6,214 nucleotides of DNA. It comes from Acidobacteriota bacterium (GTDB taxonomy: Bacteria; Acidobacteriota; Terriglobia; Bryobacterales; Bryobacteraceae). Below, one piece after another: positions 3,290 through 6,214 of the stretch (positions within the stretch are counted from its first letter, which is position 1; every line of letters starts with the position of its first letter). Made by a program: the position numbers and the translations under genes. The notes below the pieces were generated by a model, which was not told the origin of the DNA, searched no databases, and saw only the letters and a program-made list of their open reading frames with translations. The stretch is taken from NCBI GenBank assembly GCA_023380575.1, contig JAMCRM010000252.1:1-6214 (forward strand), written 5' to 3'.

Positions 3290-6214
3290 GCTTCAACTGT
3301 TGAGTGGAAGAAAGCCGTGTCTCGCCGCAGCGCTACTGCTGCTGTTGGGGGCCATGTTTGCTTTCGCACAGTCCTCCGGTTCGCTGGTGGTAACTGTAAG
3401 TGACAAGTCCGGCGGCACCGTGGCGGATGCAAGTCTGGAATTACAGAACATCGCCACGGGCCAGACGCGCACCGCGCTCTCCAGCGGCACGGGTGCATAC
3501 ACGTTTGACCTGATTCCGAGCGGTGTTTACAGGCTGAAGGTTTCCAAGCCCGGTTTCGCACCGCTTACGGTAGACGGGATCAATGTCCAGGTCAACACCG
3601 TGGCGCGTCAGAATGTAACGCTGGAGGTGGCCACGGTCGCCTCGCAGGTGAACGTGGAGGCCAATGCCGCGCAGATCATCGTGGATACTCCCGCATTGGG
3701 GGAAGTGATCGAAACCAAGACCATCACGGACCTGCCTTTGAACGGCCGTGATTTCCTGCAACTGGCCACGCTCTCGGCCGGCGTGGCGCCGCCCATTAAG
3801 CCGATCGGCGGCGCCAATCCTTTTCAAAGCGTGGCGCAAGGCTTCAGTTCGTTGCGCCCCACGCTCGTGGTGAGCGTTTCGGGCGTGCGCGAGGCCTCCG
3901 CGGATTACCTCTTTGACGGCATTCCAAGCCGGCAGCAGTTCTACGGGGCGGTGGGCCTGCAGCCGCCGGTGGATTCGATTGACGAGTTCAAAATCATGCG
4001 CGGCTACTTCTCCCCGGAGTTCGGGCAGCCGGCAGTGATCAATGTCGTCACGAAATCCGGGACCAACGCGCTGCACGGCACCGCGTGGGAGTTCTTCCGG
4101 AACGATGCGCTGGACGCGCGCTCTTTCTTCGATCGGCAGAAGGCGCCGTGGCGCATGAACCAGTTCGGATTCAACCTGGGCGGACCGATTATCAAGAACA
4201 AGCTGTTCTGGTTCGGCGACTACGAAGGGCAGCGCACGCGCCAGTTTACCCAAAGCTTCGCGACCGTTCCCACCGACGCGATGTTCGCTGGCGATTTCAG
4301 CGGGCTCCCCACCATTTTCGATCCGTCTACTTACGATCCGGCCACCGGAACCAAGCAGCCCTTTGCGGGCAACCAGGTTCCTGGCGACCGCATTTCCGGG
4401 TTTTCGCAGAAGTACCGGCGCTTTTTCCCCGCGCCGAACACGTCCACGTTGACGGCCGTGGGCAATGCCAACCTGGCCGGCCAGACCAACGAGACGCTCA
4501 ACGAGGATAAGTGGTCCATTAAGCTCGATTACGTGATATCGGAGAAGGATTCGATTTTCGGGCGCTTCTCCTATATGAATTCGGGCGACGTGATCACCAA
4601 CCTGTTCCCCACGCGCGGCCAGGACAGTCCACTCAACTCGCGCAACGCGGTGATTGGCTGGACCCACGTATTTTCGCCCACCGTGGTAAACGACTTCCGC
4701 GCGGGGCTGGACCGCGCCTTCCAATCGCAGGGTGGACCCCTGCAGGACCTCGGCAGCCAGGACTGGCCTACTTATCTGGGGCTGCAAAACCTGAACCAGA
4801 TCAGTGAATGCAACGCCGCGCCGAACGTCAGCATCCTGGGCTTTTCCACCGCCGGAGTCGGCAACCCGAACTGTATTATCCCGTCCAACACAAACAAGAT
4901 ATTCCGGGACAACCTGTCGCTCATTCGCGGCAAGCACAGCCTGAGCTTCGGCGGCGAATACACCCGCTTGTTCTATCGCAACATTGCCGCGCTGAACCCG
5001 CTGGGGAGCCTGTCGTTTACGGGCGCCTACACCGGCAACGGCGTGGCCGATTACCTGCTCGGCAACCCGTTCACGGTGAGCGGTTCCAAGCCCGCAGCGC
5101 CGGGCTACATGATCGGCTTTCTGGGGAGCCTGTATGCCAATGACGACTTCAAGGTTTCCAATAAGTTCACCTTGAACTTCGGTCTGCGCTGGCAGATCGC
5201 CCCGCCCATGCTGGAAAAATACGACCGGCTGGGGGTCTTCGACCAAACCACCGGGCTGATCGATATCGCGGGTCAGAACGGGAACTCCAGGCGCCTGCTG
5301 ACCACCTTCTACAGGGACTTCTCGCCGCGCGTGGGCTTCGCCTATGCGCCGACGCCGAACTGGTCCATCCGGTCGAGTTACGGCCTGTACTACGACCGCC
5401 CGCCCGGGAACGACCTCGCCTGGAATAACATCAAGTGGCCGTTCCAGATCGGGTACGCACAAGTGGGCGACCCCCATGTCCCCACCATCAATGTGGCGGG
5501 ACTGTTTCCAACCACAGCGCCGGGACAGTTGCCGGCAGTGGGCACATCGCTGTTCAATTACTCCGATCGCTCCGGAGATCCGTACCTGCAGCAGTGGACC
5601 TTTAGCGTCCAGCGCTCGCTGCCGGGCAGCATCGTGCTGGAAACCGCCTACGTGGGCTCCAAGGGCACCCACCTTTCCAAGCGGACCGACCTCAACCTGG
5701 CTCCCCTGGCCGTTCCCGGGGATACACGGCCGGTGCAGTTGCGGCGGCCGTATCCGCAGTGGAGTTTCATTCTCAGCGACGGCGGCATCGGGGTATCGAA
5801 CTATCAAGGTCTGCAAATCACACTGCGGAAAGAGTACAGCCACGGGCTGACCATCCTGGGCGGCTATACCTGGTCGCGATCCATGGACAGCGACTCGTTC
5901 GACAGCAAAGCTTCGCGGAACTACCACCCCGGCGACCGCGATTACGGCCGCAGCATCTTCGACCTGCGCAACCGCGGAACGGCCAGCGTGCTCTACGAGT
6001 TGCCGTTTGCCAAGGGCGCCAAGGGGTTCACCGGCGCGGTGGCTTCCGGGTGGGAACTCTCCACCATCGTGACCCTGCAATCCGGACTGCCCATGACGGT
6101 GCTCGAACCATTCGACCAGTCCAACACGGGCGTCATCGTTTCCTGGGCGCGCCCCAACCGGGTATGCGATGGCAACCTGCCGCCGGGCCAGCGCACGCCT
6201 ACTCACTGGTTCGA
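3282..6214 (+). CDS. TonB-dependent receptor-like outer-membrane protein with carboxypeptidase-regulatory-like domain (3' truncated)
   Basis: The frame is open from ATG 3282 to the window edge, giving 977 complete codons and two bases. Residues 1-29 are a Sec signal peptide: R10-K11, a leucine/alanine-rich core, and an AFA|Q cleavage site. Residues 33-115 form a beta-sandwich CarboxypepD_reg-like domain (VTVSDKSGGTVADASLE, then GAYTFDLIPSGVYRL and KPGFAP). The plug follows, with LPLNGRD at 151-157, DYLFDGI at 208-214, VDSIDEFKI at 230-238 and NVVTKSGTN at 254-262. The barrel carries family signatures: NLGGPI and KNKLFWFGDYEG (298-316), FSPRVGFAYAP (680-690), DPYLQQW (766-772) and AYVGSKGTHL (789-798). 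These Oar-like proteins are outer-membrane beta-barrels presumed to import large or complex substrates with TonB energy; substrate is unknown. An in-frame stop at 3228-3230 bars longer starts beyond a GTG at 3243, which lacks a good ribosome site. The C-terminal barrel strands are missing only because the window ends. Confidence 0.93.
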   Translation, partial: MLQLQLLSGRKPCLAAALLLLLGAMFAFAQSSGSLVVTVSDKSGGTVADASLELQNIATGQTRTALSSGTGAYTFDLIPSGVYRLKVSKPGFAPLTVDGINVQVNTVARQNVTLEVATVASQVNVEANAAQIIVDTPALGEVIETKTITDLPLNGRDFLQLATLSAGVAPPIKPIGGANPFQSVAQGFSSLRPTLVVSVSGVREASADYLFDGIPSRQQFYGAVGLQPPVDSIDEFKIMRGYFSPEFGQPAVINVVTKSGTNALHGTAWEFFRNDALDARSFFDRQKAPWRMNQFGFNLGGPIIKNKLFWFGDYEGQRTRQFTQSFATVPTDAMFAGDFSGLPTIFDPSTYDPATGTKQPFAGNQVPGDRISGFSQKYRRFFPAPNTSTLTAVGNANLAGQTNETLNEDKWSIKLDYVISEKDSIFGRFSYMNSGDVITNLFPTRGQDSPLNSRNAVIGWTHVFSPTVVNDFRAGLDRAFQSQGGPLQDLGSQDWPTYLGLQNLNQISECNAAPNVSILGFSTAGVGNPNCIIPSNTNKIFRDNLSLIRGKHSLSFGGEYTRLFYRNIAALNPLGSLSFTGAYTGNGVADYLLGNPFTVSGSKPAAPGYMIGFLGSLYANDDFKVSNKFTLNFGLRWQIAPPMLEKYDRLGVFDQTTGLIDIAGQNGNSRRLLTTFYRDFSPRVGFAYAPTPNWSIRSSYGLYYDRPPGNDLAWNNIKWPFQIGYAQVGDPHVPTINVAGLFPTTAPGQLPAVGTSLFNYSDRSGDPYLQQWTFSVQRSLPGSIVLETAYVGSKGTHLSKRTDLNLAPLAVPGDTRPVQLRRPYPQWSFILSDGGIGVSNYQGLQITLRKEYSHGLTILGGYTWSRSMDSDSFDSKASRNYHPGDRDYGRSIFDLRNRGTASVLYELPFAKGAKGFTGAVASGWELSTIVTLQSGLPMTVLEPFDQSNTGVIVSWARPNRVCDGNLPPGQRTPTHWF

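Noticed and set aside
3441..6206. A 921-codon open frame on the - strand, antisense to the receptor gene
   Set aside because: The + strand encodes a receptor with signal peptide and ordered family motifs over the same span. The antisense product is rich in R, H, G, V and Q without recognisable domains, as expected from the mirror of GC-rich codon bias.
1..6214. Mobile elements, CRISPR arrays, tRNA/rRNA genes or phage genes
   Set aside because: No transposase motifs, terminal inverted repeats, regularly spaced repeats or RNA-gene-like segments were seen; apart from the two gaps, the window is filled by five recognisable genes.

Overview
The window is GC-rich bacterial DNA with tightly packed genes. 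It most likely comes from the Acidobacteriota, in the Solibacter/Bryobacter style. The main clue is the large outer-membrane protein on the right. It has a signal peptide, a carboxypeptidase-regulatory-like domain, an LPLNGRD-type plug and a porin-like TonB-receptor barrel, an architecture heavily expanded in that phylum (also known as Oar in myxobacteria). This taxonomic call is inference; there is no rRNA or other marker.

Left part (1-2177, + strand): a run of three translationally coupled genes. It begins with the last 58 codons of a probable Gfo/Idh/MocA NAD(P)-dependent oxidoreductase. Next is a complete enolase-superfamily protein of the mandelate racemase (MR) type, probably an acid-sugar dehydratase. 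Last is a complete Amidohydro_2-type metal-dependent hydrolase. Both junctions are ATGA overlaps, so the three are almost certainly one operon. The set fits an oxidative, non-phosphorylating sugar route (dehydrogenase, lactonase, sugar-acid dehydratase), but the substrate cannot be read from the sequence.

Middle (2178-3281): a 79-base convergent gap, then an IclR-family regulator on the - strand, then a divergent regulatory gap of about 250 bases. That gap holds a plausible sigma-70-like promoter for the receptor gene, a small inverted repeat in the predicted leader, and three copies of the octamer ATGCTACA (two direct, one inverted). IclR regulators usually control nearby catabolic genes, so this one is a candidate regulator of the operon, the receptor, or both.

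Right part (3282-6214, + strand): a TonB-dependent-receptor-like gene with a clear Sec signal peptide. It is open for 977 codons and runs off the window. Together the genes look like a carbohydrate or sugar-acid uptake and catabolism locus: outer-membrane import, a regulator, and cytoplasmic oxidation, hydrolysis and dehydration.

I see no mobile elements, CRISPR arrays, tRNA or rRNA genes, and no evidence of a wholly new system. The most distinctive points are two active-site substitutions in the MR-type enzyme and the repeated octamer around the receptor promoter.
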